DNA of 64,000 bases from Taudactylus pleione. Lineage: Eukaryota > Chordata > Amphibia > Anura > Myobatrachidae. The stretch covers positions 3,868,001 through 3,932,000 of the forward strand of contig JAUIMM010000126.1 in assembly GCA_031769625.1 (NCBI GenBank). Direction: 5' to 3'. The translations under genes and the position numbers were made by a program. The notes under the pieces are model-generated. The model saw nothing but the letters and a program-made list of their open reading frames with translations. It made no database searches and was not told where the DNA came from. Below are positions 22,116-32,357 of the stretch, piece by piece (the stretch's first letter is position 1; each line of letters begins with the position of its first letter).

Positions 22116-22490
22116 TGTCACGACCAGAGTTTCTCGGCATGGTGGTCAACAGGTATTACCTGTGAGGTCACTATGGCAGGGGGCATCTGGCAGTGGCACT
22201 GGTGTTTGGTGAGGGGTGTTGGCTGTGCGTGGTTCTGTGTGGGCATGTTGTCACTTTGGGCTGGTGAGGCCTGGTGGTGCTTCCGTTCCACTCCGGCATG
22301 GGCGTCGCCATCTTGCCTCCAGTCACGTGACCTAATCCCCCAATCCTGGTTTGTCACATGCTCTCTCTGGCCACTCACGGCACAGCACTTGGTATTTAGG
22401 GAGGTTCAGAGCCTCACTTCATTGCCAATGCAACGTGTTTCTCAGCATAGCTGAGAGAGAATTCCCTGTGCTCGCCACCTGTTTCCTGTG
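22116..22490 (+). mobile_element. Gypsy-type LTR fragment
   Basis: It starts TGTCACGACC. It has the same order of blocks as the other gypsy LTRs: a G/T-rich U3, GCGTCGCCATCTTG, CACGTGACCTAATC, GGTATTTAGGGAGG and a C/T-rich leader. Its right limit abuts the integrase end of the minus-strand gypsy near 22490. Confidence 0.5.
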
Positions 22491-24930
22491 ATATGCTACC
22501 TGACCGTTAGTAGCTGGATGGTGTGGAGCTGATGTAAAATGTTTAATGCCATTGTCTCGCATGAACTTTTTGAGTTCTGTGGACACAAATTGTGGCCCAT
22601 TGTCACTGCATACTTGCTCCGGTAGACCATTTCTGGCAAAGATAGTTCACAGAACAGCAATTGTTTTCTCAGATGTAGTGGATTTCATCTTTATTACCTC
22701 TGGCCATTTTGAATGAGCATCCACTGCAATAAGAAACATACAATCCATGAATGAACCAGCAAAGTCAATATGTACCCGCTGCCATGGAGATAATGGCCAT
22801 TCCCAGGGGTGTAACGGGGCTTGAACGGGGGTGTAAGTGAATTTTGAAATCCTTCACATCCTTTTGTCAATGTTTCAATTCGACCATCAATTCCTGGCCA
22901 CCACACGTAGCTTCTAGCAAGACTCTCCATTTTCACCATGCCCAGGTGACCCTCATGTAAATTTTCCAAAACTCTATTTCGCAGTTTAGGTGGTATTACC
23001 ACTCTGGACCCACACATTAGAGTTCCTTGATAGACAGAAAGTTGATCTCTCCTGGCCAAAAATCCATAATATTGAGCATTGCCATGTGTAGGCCAACCTT
23101 TGATAGTTAAGTCCATTACTTTAGACAGCACCAGGTCTTTCCTTGTTTCCCGATTGATCATGTCATTGGTAATAGGTAGCTGTTCTATTAACATATTGTG
23201 ATACACTTCCAGTGGGTCTCTAGCATTGTCTTCCTCACTTTGGGACAGGGGAGAACGTGATAGACCATCAGCATTGCCATGCAGTTTTGTTCCTTTAAAC
23301 TCAATGTCATATGTGTGTGCACCCAGGAATAATGACCGACGTTGAAGACGAGCAGCCATCATGGCTCGGACTCCGTTTTGGGAGTTAAAAATCGATACCA
23401 ATGGTTGATGATCAGTTATTAATGTGAACCTTTATCCACACAAATATTGATGACATTTTTTAATCCCCATACTGGGCTTAAGGTCTCTCGATCAATTTGA
23501 GCATAATTCTTATCTGCCACTGTCAAGGACCGTGAAGCAAATGCTATTGGTTTCTCGCTTCCATCTCTCAGATGATGTGACAACACTGCTCCAATGTCAT
23601 ATGGTGAGGCATCACATGCTAGTCTGATGTGCAAATTTGGATCAAACTGAGTAAGGACTTTATCAGATGTAATAATTTTTTTGTTTCTGAAAATGATTTT
23701 CCCAGTCTTTTGTCCATTTCCAACATTCATTTTTCTGTAGTAGGGAATTTAGTGGGTGTAGTACTGTGGAGATGTCTGCTAAGAACTTGTGATAATAATT
23801 CACTAGGCCCAAGTAAGATCTCAGTTGTGACACAGACTGGGGCCGGGGTGCTTGCAATACTGCCTCAATTTTATCATTTAACTTTTGCAGGCCCTCTCTA
23901 TCAATTACATGTCCACAATAGGAAATGCTTTCTTGGAAAAATGCACATTTGTCTTTATTTACTCTGAGTCCGTATTCTTGTAGTTGGGTTAAAACTCTTT
24001 CCAAATTACTTAAATGGTCCACGTCATCTTTGCCTGTTACAATTATGTCATCCAGGTAACATTGTATACCTGGTATTCCTTTAGGACTCCGTCCATTGCT
24101 CTCTGCCAAATTGCTGGGGTGGAAGATAGTCCAAACACAAGACGATTATATTCAAGTAAGCCTTTGTGTGTATTGATGGTTAGATATTTCTTGGATGCGT
24201 CCTCTATTTCCATCTCTAAGTACACTTGAGCTAGATCAATTTTGGAGAAGTGGTCGCCCCCTGAGAGAGCTGTAAAGATGTCCTCAATTTTAGGCAAAGG
24301 ATACTGTACAGTGTCTAGTACTGGATTTATTGTCATTTTCAAATCTCCACAAATTCGGATACTTCCCACTTTGTCCTTCTTTACTACTGGAACTTTAGGC
24401 ATAACCCATTCACTCCATTCTACAGGGGAGAGTATACCAGAGTCTTCCAGTTTCCGTAATTCCTCTTCAACCCTTGGTCGGATAGCATATGGTACTGTAC
24501 AAGCTTTATGAAACTTTGGAACGGCATGTGGATCCAACTCTATACTGGCCTTAATGCCCTTTAAAGTGCCTATCCCTTGTTGGAAAATGGGTTGTGCAGC
24601 AGCTAACAATTTTGAAAGTCTAGTAGCTGTGTCACTTTTGGATACATTAGATGTGGTAGGCTGAATCATGTGAATGGACTACCAATCAAGTTGAATTTTC
24701 CTTATCCATTCGTGGCCCAATAGTGCTAGTCCACCCTGTGGAAGTACGTATAAATACAGCTTATGGGTATTGCCTTTGTAATTCACAAATAGTTTTAATT
24801 TTCCCAATGGGGACACAGGTTCGCCCATATATGTGTGGAGTGCTACTGATGTTTTCTTTAAAGGAATCTCATACAAATAGTTTGTAATCACTTGCATTTA
24901 TCACTGACAGAAAAGAGCCTGTGTCTAATT
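22491..24930 (-). pseudogene. Ty3/gypsy pol, K02A2.6/Mag-like (protease-RT-RNase H-integrase), broken
   Basis: On the minus strand, aspartic protease LDTGS lies near 24914-24928, and LLGHEWIRKIQLDW ends that domain in another frame. RT (24669-24043) has LEDSGILSPVEWSEW, IRICGDLKMTINP and FSKIDLAQVYLEMEI. A frameshift near 24080 leads to the catalytic YLDDIIVTG (about 24050) and LRSYLGLVNYYHKFL. RNase H starts LACDASPYDIGAVLS near 23625 and ends HGNADGLSRSPLSQ in the next ORF. Integrase retains the HEGHLGMVK and WWPGID zinc region, but the second cysteine is lost (CEGFQ). The core reads VCSDNGPQFVS, IKHFTSAP and ATNGQ before truncation near 22490. Several frameshifts and stops make it inactive. 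Confidence 0.9.
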
Positions 24931-25772
24931 CCATTTTTTAGTCAATACCTGCCACTTCCAAGGTTTAACCCCATTCCTTTGGCGCTCTTTTGCTGTTATA
25001 GAGTGCACCTCTAGGCTGCCTAAATCTTTGTCTGTCCCAGTACTGTCAGTAGAGTCTGACTCATTGTCAGCTACCTTATGCACCTGGGGTATTGTATATT
25101 TTCTCCCATGGGCTTTGGATACTTGCGGGCGGTTGGGTGTTCTTCCCGACTGGCACACCCTTTCAATATGGCCTCTTTTCTTACATTTTCTACACACTTT
25201 GTCTTTAAACCAGCACTGACTGGTATCATGTGAGGACTTGCCACAGCAGACACAGGACTGTTTCTGATTCCAATGAATTGGATTATCAGTACATTCTGGT
25301 CCCTTTCATTGTAATTCTGATGCATCCCAGGTTGCAGTCTCCATTGAAATAGCTATTGATAGTGCTCACTCTAAGGTCAGTTCAGGCTCAGCCAGCAATT
25401 CCTTTTGTACACTAGCACTTGTCATCCCACAAACTAAATGGTCTCTTAGGGCATCTAGTAACCCTGCTCCAAACTCACAGTTTTCAGATAACTTTATCAG
25501 TTCAGCAATGCACTAAGATATACTTTCACTTTTAGTTTGATCCCTTCTGTGAAACCTGAATCTTTCAGCAATCACTAATGGTTTAGGATTCATGTTTTTT
25601 TAAAATGTCCACTATGTCAGTGAATGACTTGCTGGCTGGCTTTTAAGACCGCCACTTTCTTCTCTTCCTGCACAGAATTAGCATGACAGTATAATTTCAC
25701 TCTCTCAATATATGTAGCCCAGTCCTCTATAGTACTTTCAAAAGCACCTATTGTGCCAATAAATCTTGACAT
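24925..25772 (-). pseudogene. Gypsy gag (capsid and zinc knuckle), broken
   Basis: A plausible start is the ATG at 25772 on minus, reading MSRFIGTIGAFEST, EDWATYIERVKLYCHANS and EEKKVAVLKAS, which resembles gag of Mag-type gypsy elements. Downstream, zinc-knuckle motifs are split over two frames: CRKCKKRGHIERVCQ in 25197-24925 and C/H residues in 25325-25071. The end overlaps the start of protease. Stops and frameshifts are present. Confidence 0.7.
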
Positions 25773-25904
25773 TTTGCCTTAATGTCCTTTTTCCTCCTTT
25801 CCTTAGAGAAAGAATGATATAATTCAAGTGCCCCTTTATTCAGGCTAGGTGATGCTGGCAATCTGTATGTGCTACTGCTCTTGCACCTCCAATTGTGCTG
25901 TGTC

Positions 25905-26452
25905 AGGGCCTGATTCAGAGCTGGACGCTCTGACAGAGCGCTCGCTCTGAATCAGGGCCAGCCTTCTGTTTTTTTAGAGCAGCCTCCTGGCCGCTCGCAT
26001 AGCTGTGGGTGACCACCCACCGCTATAGCGAGCAGCCAGGAAGATGGTCGTGATGGTCATGACCATCGCGACCATCAGGCTTGCAACGAGACCCTTGTGG
26101 TAGGATCTACTTTCTGCAAGCCCTAGAGTGCTTTTGGCTCTAACAGAGCTGAAAGCACTCCCACTGACATCACTTGTGATGTCAGTGGGGTCGGCCCCAG
26201 ACGGTAGGTGTTCCCATGGGAACGCCTTCGTCTGGGCAGCCATGCCCCTAGCCCGCCCACCAAAGGGCATGCTGTCACTCAACATCGACAGTACGCCCCC
26301 TTTGGTACAAGACCCGGAGCGACAGTTTGCACATCGCTAGCCGGGTCTCGGGCATGCACATAACGGAGCCGGCTCCACCATGCGCATGTGCACTGGGCCA
26401 CCATCAACCCACTTGCGAATGCATAGCGCTCGCTAGTGGGTCTGAATCAGGC
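25905..26452 (+). mobile_element. MITE with GGGCCTGATTCAGAG ends, copy 1
   Basis: The left end GGGCCTGATTCAGAG pairs with GTCTGAATCAGGCAC at the right end, with TCA on both sides. The first 58 bp form a foldback of their own (GCTCTGAATCAGGGCC at about 25948). The interior is GC-rich with GCATGCACAT and CATGCGCATGTGC motifs. Related elements lie at 43154-43665 and 57115-57715. Confidence 0.65.
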
Positions 26453-26499
26453 ACTCAGTCCACTGGTGCTCCACTGATCATTGGAGCAAAGCTGAAGAT

Positions 26500-26750
26500 T
26501 TTAATCATTGTCGTCGTCAGTGTTAAGTTTGTGACTTATGCTTCAATAAGGGTTTCTTAATAACTTGGACACAGTAAGTGAGCATGCTTCTTTACTGTAA
26601 AACAGTAGGAAAACCAAAGACACAGACTAGAGATTCATACGCCAACTAATACAAATAAATAATAAGATCCGTTGTAACCTTCCACCAGATTATATACAAA
26701 GCAATGAGAACTATATACACCACAGAGTTAGGATAGGGAGAGGAGGAGTT
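26500..26750 (-). mobile_element. Possible 5' LTR/leader remnant of the minus-strand gypsy
   Basis: Upstream of gag on the minus strand the sequence has a TGTATATAATC box, CTTACTGTGTCC, TTATTAAGAAACCC and GACGACGACAATG near 26520. The last could be a primer-binding-like site. The placement fits a U3-R-U5-leader order. I cannot define the ends, and a MITE separates this from gag. Confidence 0.3.
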
Positions 26751-26966
26751 GTGTGTTTCTGCATTAGCAACTTATCTGCGCTATTTGTGACTCTGCAGGT
26801 GGTCTGTCCGCACTCGGCATCGGTGCTTTGTTGTCCATAAAAAAGGGGTGCTGTCTGTGTTGTTCATCTAGGGGCTGCTGCCTCATTCAATGGTGCTCTT
26901 CCCCAGTGTCAAAAAATACATTGTTTGATGACACTGCCGGTCAGAACACAGTCCAATGTTGTTGAT

Positions 26967-28140
26967 ATGGAGGATGATTGAATAACCGGAGAGCAGGAAC
27001 CACATAACAGTCTTGCAGCTGCTTCCAGCGATGATGCAAGGCTATCAACGTCATCTACGAAGGCTGATCCCAAGGGTTTAATTCAAAATCAAAAAAGAAA
27101 TTTTTTTCACTGTTAAAGAAAAAAAAATTAAAGGCTAAGTTAGCTGCAGAGAAACAAAAAATTGGCAATATGCCATTTATTACTTTTAGTGGCAAGGAAA
27201 GGTTGTTGCCTTGGCCTTTATTGATGATGTAAGTCCTTCTCCCTGTAGAAGTGTAAAAAAATGTAAATCGCTAAGGCACATGAACCAACTGTTTGCTCAG
27301 AAAAGTCACAGATCCCCGAGGAGAGTCCAAGAGTGTCCGGGGTTGCCATCTGTGAGTCTGACCTTTCTAATACTGTACTTGAAGAGGATCCTCCTTCCAC
27401 CATTTGTGTGTCCTCTGCAAATGTGGGGATGAGCAGCACAAGTCAACATGCTGATGTAAAAATCAAGGATGCTTCTGTGGAATTGTACCAGGAGGATACA
27501 GAGAATATTTCTGTAGCTGGCGCTAACCAGGATGATGAGGATGTTGATGCCGATGATGTTGTATGTGTAAATATGGCAAAAGCTGTTGACCATGGTATGA
27601 AAAAGCCCATTGTTGTCATTCTGTGGCAAAAGACAAAAAAATCCACATCTCATGTGTGGAATTATTTCCAACCAGTTGCCAAGCCATCTGTAATGTTTGC
27701 CAAGCAAGAGTGAGTAGAGGTAAGGATATTAACCATCTAGGAACCTCCTTCCTGTTACGACATTTGCAGCTCATTTATTAAATTGAAAAGTGTTTTTCAA
27801 ATACAGAAATTTTGGCTAAAAACTTAACAATCAGTCCAGTGTCACCTAGCTGCTACCTTCCCTCTGTTAGATCCAATCTCCTGCAATCTCCACCACTAAC
27901 AACTCCATCATCAACATCCTCAATCATGATCAGAAGTAGTCCTGCATCAAATTTCATAAGAATGACTGACTCCTCTACTATCCGTGATTCCTCAGAAGGA
28001 TCATTGAGTGCTACGCCTGTTGCTGCTGCTGCTGTGAGTGAATCTTCATGCCAAATGGGGACCAGGAAGAAGCCTACTTTTAGTAGTTTAACAAAACAAT
28101 TGAATGTCAAACAATCCTTTGCAATGGGGAACAAGTATGG
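26967..28140 (+). pseudogene. hAT transposase N-terminal part (copy 3)
   Basis: It starts at an ATG equivalent to copies 1 and 4 but meets a stop after four codons. KQKIGNMPFI-like and SSTSSIMIRSSPASN segments follow. The BED-finger motif KKSTSHVWNYF is visible at about 27630-27665, but the cysteine region is altered (SVMFAKQE). QLNVKQSFAMGNKYGSRHP marks the last family sequence before 28141. The catalytic and dimerisation regions are absent. Confidence 0.8.
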
Positions 28141-28770
28141 CAGCAGACACCCACTCTCTTCACTTCCAGCCTGCAGCCCAGTAATTTCCTCCTTTGTTGT
28201 CCTATGCTATTTTAGTATGACAATTAAGGAATTGAAATGAATGCCTGCTACAATCTGCAACCTGTGTGTATTTTATATGTGATGTCATACTAATATTGTA
28301 TAGTATTAGGTATTTATGTAATTTTGTTCTGTATTGTCTTTCCCATATTTCGCCGCCCCCTTATGGTATTCTTTTCCCACACACTTTTCATTCCTTTACC
28401 TCTCATACCTCTCTCTCTTGAGATTCAGTGTTTATATGTTTTGTTAGTCTAACCTTGTAGCTTTATTCCAATAAAAGTAATATTTTACCATTCATGTAAT
28501 TCGGTTATAAGAGTGCGTCAGTATAGAGTCTTTTGGTTTTGTCTTCTGACCTTCCTCCACCCTTCTTTTGCCACTTTTATCATTTACTTTGGACATCATC
28601 ACCACAATCCTGATATACACATACGCACCATATTATTGTATAAAGGAATATTTTGGATATAGCCTCTCTCACTCTCTCAATCAATTATTCATTATTGTTG
28701 ACTATTTATATAAAAGTAATGGTGATATTGTTACCTGTACGGTGAATTTATCCCTTTTTCCCCCCTTCTC
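28141..28770. other. Foreign block replacing the transposase core
   Basis: AT- and pyrimidine-rich DNA with an AATAAAAGTAATATT stretch (28469). I recognise no element. It sits exactly where the catalytic core of hAT copy 3 should be. Confidence 0.45.
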
Positions 28771-29952
28771 TTTCCCTTATATTGACCTCTTTTCTTTGCA
28801 CTATGTGCTGTTTGGGACATTGCATTCTGACATTTTTAATTTTATGGTTTATGCATGTCCAGAAATTGTAATGGCCACAGACAGCATCTTCTGTATGCCC
28901 CTTTCATATTTTTTTTACATTTTGAACCTGCAAGTTAATGGGGTGGGCAAATATGAGCAGCAGCACAGAGCATCTTCATGCCAGGATGTGTGCAATAAAG
29001 TGCAAATACATTTAATACAAAAATTAGTTGTGTATATTGGTATATCAGGCTAAGGTAACCTGAAGCATGCCACCTGTTGTTGACAAATAACTTCCAGTAG
29101 GCCCAGCAAACATCACAGATGCTGGGAGTTCTAGTTCAGCCGGAGAACTACAGGCTGCTTTCCTTTGATGCAAACAGCATGTCTTGGTCCCATTATCCCT
29201 AACAACTTCCCTGAGTACAAACTAGTAAATGTTTGTTTACAGTATGTTCTAGCAGCACCTCCACAAGCAAGGTCATCTCATTTCTATTAGATGTATAAAA
29301 CAATTCAAAAACCTCCTCCAGATCAAAGATGTCTTTTAGGAATGAAGAATTTGATCCTAGATTGATCTTCCCTCATAATTTTTTTAAGAATCAAAAAATT
29401 AAAATGAATAAATTAAAAACTAATCAATCCTTCCGTCCTTTCCCTGTCTTCAATCCATAAACATATTCCAACTCAGTCGGGCCTCTGACCTAGTTAAGGA
29501 AAACATTCTTGGTTTTTAAAATTCCTTTGGGTCGTATAGTTTATTAAACTGCCATCCTGTCTACCACTGCAATTCCACTCTGTGAGATGTTGGAAGCTGA
29601 ATTGCCACATGTTAGTGCTGCCCACTGCTGTCACTTAGCTTAGTCAGCCAGCTAGCTGGATGCAACCTTTTGGCCTTAAACTAGATGAAAAAATAATTAT
29701 TATGAGGTGGTCAAAATTTACTGGAAATGACTGGAAATAAATGTTATTGAGGTTACTAATACTATAGAAAATAAAACAGGCCCAAATTATGTGATTTTAG
29801 CTGTTTTTATGATTTTTTTAAGAAAAAAAATATAGATCCAAAACCAAAACCAATCCAGGCAAGGGGCGGTTTTGGCAAAACCAAATCCAGATCCAAAGCA
29901 CAAGGAGATACAGATCCAAAGCCGAAGCCAAAACACGGGGGTCGGCGCACAT

Positions 29953-29975
29953 ATTATAAATATATATATATACTG

Positions 29976-30018
<43 letters not shown>

Positions 30019-30045
30019 TGCTTTCTGTTTGATATTTATTTATAG
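29953..30045 (+). repeat. (TA)n tract joined to hAT end
   Basis: The hAT end GCGCACAT runs directly into ATTATAAATATATA and a longer (TA)n up to 30013. AACCCTGCTTTCTGTTTGATA follows, the inverse of the sequence before the (TA)n at 14648. Confidence 0.8.
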
Positions 30046-31021
30046 TTATTGCAATATTTTGGAACTAACTTTCCCTGAATTTAAATATATTACAGTTTGG
30101 AATCTGAGCAGGTGAGTTTGTATGATTTTTGTTTATTTAAATAGTGTGGTCACATACCAAAGGCATTGTAGATGCTTGAGTGCCATAGATTGAAGCCAGT
30201 TGTTTATAAAAAATATTTTGTGGTCACACTTTTTATGGCACCCCAATTTTCCATATGGAAGTCAAATTCCCTAGAAGGCTTGCTGACATTTAGCTCCCTC
30301 CTTCCGGGAGGAAGCTGTCGGACTTACACAGCGAGGGCTGTGGTGTGGTCAAAGGGAGTGGGGCTCAGCAACTGATGCATCATTGGGGGCGAATCACGGG
30401 GACATGACAGCACAATTGCATCATCGTGGCTCTGCCACCTCTTCACAATGCCGAGCGGGGGAGGGGCATTGATGCGATTCATGCTGAATCTAGTCACTGA
30501 CCCCCCCACTGCCGGGGTCTATATTTCAACTGCGGAGGGGGTGGACACATCGCCAGAGGTCAGGAGGCTTGCCTGCCTTACTGGAAGGCCTGGGAGCAGC
30601 ACCTGATTTTCGGGAGGCTCCAGGCCGAATCAGGAGGATAGGCAGGTATGTTCCCTAGCTGCTCATTGACTGATATGCTTGGGTTTGGTTCTGTCTCTTT
30701 AGGCCTGTACCTGGACCCATGGAAGAAGAATTATTTGTATTTAAAAGCTATAGAATAGCTGGATCCAAAAGAGGAAGAGCAATGTTCATATTTGTGAGTG
30801 TCAGTATAAGGACTAAACAGCAGGGGAGACCATGACGTGGTCGGTCAGCTTGACAAGTTATTGCAATATATTGGAACTAACATTCACTGAATTTAAATAG
30901 ATTTCAGTTTGGAATATAATCAGGTGAGTGTCAAGTTTGTATGATTTTTTTTTATTTAAATAATGCGGTCACATACCACTGTCACCGCAGATGCTTGAGT
31001 GCCATGGATTGAAGCCAGTTG
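30046..31021 (+). repeat. About 160-bp direct repeats bracketing 655 bp
   Basis: 30046-30202 and 30858-31021 share TTATTGCAATAT, TTGGAACTAAC, CTGAATTTAAATA, CAGTTTGGAAT, TTGTATGATTTTT, GTGGTCACATACCA-like and GATGCTTGAGTGCCAT segments. Between them is GC-rich DNA without an ORF. At about 30560-30648 CTTGCCTGCC, CGGGAGGCTCC and AGGATAGGCAGGTATG resemble a short CATACTTGCC-type hAT element. The pair may be a segmental duplication or LTRs of an unknown element. Confidence 0.65.
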
Positions 31022-31057
<36 letters not shown>

Positions 31058-31069
31058 GGGAAAGAATGG

Positions 31070-31113
<44 letters not shown>

Positions 31114-31136
31114 TATATATATATATATATATATAT
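31022..31136 (+). repeat. (TA)n tracts
   Basis: Three TA runs are separated by TTATGGGAAAGAATGGC and ACACAC. They directly precede hAT copy 4. Confidence 0.95.
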
Positions 31137-31259
31137 AGAACAGGACCCAGCCAAACATAGGGGATTCGAATACTGCTCGGGTTTTTCCGCCTAACTCGGA
31201 ATCCAAAATGAGGCAAAATGTCATCATCCCACTGTCAGATTCTCACGGGTGTTAGATTC

Positions 31260-31289
31260 TATAAAGGTCCCGATGATCTGCGCCATTTT
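31260..31289 (+). promoter_or_regulatory. hAT copy 4 core promoter
   Basis: TATAAAGG begins at 31260 and CGCCATTTT lies at 31281-31289, followed by CACTCCAGCTGTGG. Confidence 0.5.
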
Positions 31290-31419
31290 CACTCCAGCTG
31301 TGGAGAGTGTACAGAACAGATGTGCACTGTGCTTCTCTGTTGTTCAGGGTGCAGTGTTGTAGTTGTTCAAGGGTACAGTGTTGTCAGGCTGGGGCTGCAG
31401 TACATAAAGTGGGGGGTGC

Positions 31420-32120
31420 TGATGTGTCACTGTTGTCCTGTCAATCAAGGGGCTAGGGCTGCAGTTCATAAAGGGGTGCTGTGTTGTCCAGGGGTGCTCT
31501 GTCAATCTCTGGGTACTCTTCCCCAGTGTAAAAAAATAAAAGTAAAATTAATAGCTATCATTCCCCATAAAATATATAATATATATATATATATAGTTTT
31601 GTTAATTTTGTGAGTGCTAGCTACACTATTATTGTTCGGTGACACTGCTGGCCAGACTGCAGTTTATCATCCACGTATTTGTGACTCTGCAGGTGATCCG
31701 TCCTCACTCTGCACTGGTGCTTTGTTTTCCATAAAGGGGTGCTGTGTTTTTCATCAAGGGGCTGCTGCCTCATCCAGGGGTGCTCTACCCCAGTGTAAAA
31801 AAAATATTTTCGATGACACTGTCGGCCAAACAGCAGTTTATCATCCATGTATTTGTGACTCTGCAGGTGGTCCAGCTGCAATCCGCAGAGGTGCTTTGTT
31901 GTCCATAAAGGGGTGCTGTGTTGTTCATCAAGGGGCTGTTGCCTCATCCAGAGGTGCTCTTCCCCAGTGTAAAAAAAGTTAAATAAAATTATCATTCCAC
32001 AAAAAAAATATATTTTTTTTTCATTTTTTTGTGTGTGTGCTAGCTATGATATTATTGTTCGGTGATACTGACTGCCAGACCACAGTTTATCATCCACATA
32101 TTGTGACACTGTAAATGGCA
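31420..32120 (+). repeat. 5' tandem array of hAT copy 4 (about 175 bp units)
   Basis: Two full units (from about 31638 and 31813) contain GACACTGCTGGCCA, CAGTTTATCATCCA, TTTGTGACTCTGCAGGTG, GTGCTTTGTT, AAGGGGTGCTGTGTTGTTCAT and GGGGCTGCTGCCTCATCCA. Partial units lie before (31420-31510) and after (32060-32120). Copy 3 keeps a single unit of this type (about 26790-26950). Confidence 0.8.
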
Positions 32121-32357
32121 GCACAGTTTGTTATTCTTTTCTTGTTCATAAAAAGTCTTGTGACACTGTAAGTAGCAGCGCAGTGTTTTATTAATCAAAA
32201 ATCTTGTGACTCTGTAAGTGGTAGTGCAGTGTGTTTTTCTTTACTTATACGTAAAAAAATATTTTGACACTGCAGGTTATTGATATCGCAGTGTAATATT
32301 TAAAATTGGAACAAATTGATGTGTGTGCTGTACCCCACTTCATTTGTGTTTGTTGAT

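Larger units (their letters stand above)
26750..29952 (+). mobile_element. hAT DNA transposon, copy 3 (5'-truncated)
   Basis: The 5' end is missing; the sequence enters in the 5' repeat region (GTGACTCTGCAGGTGG, GTCCATAAA, GGTGCTGTCTGTGTTGTTCAT, as in copy 4). A transposase N-terminal part follows, then a foreign block (28141-28770). The family 3' region then resumes with CTTTGCACTATGTGCTGTTTG and ends GGGGTCGGCGCACAT at 29952. Only the last few terminal bases are replaced by (TA)n. Confidence 0.8.
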
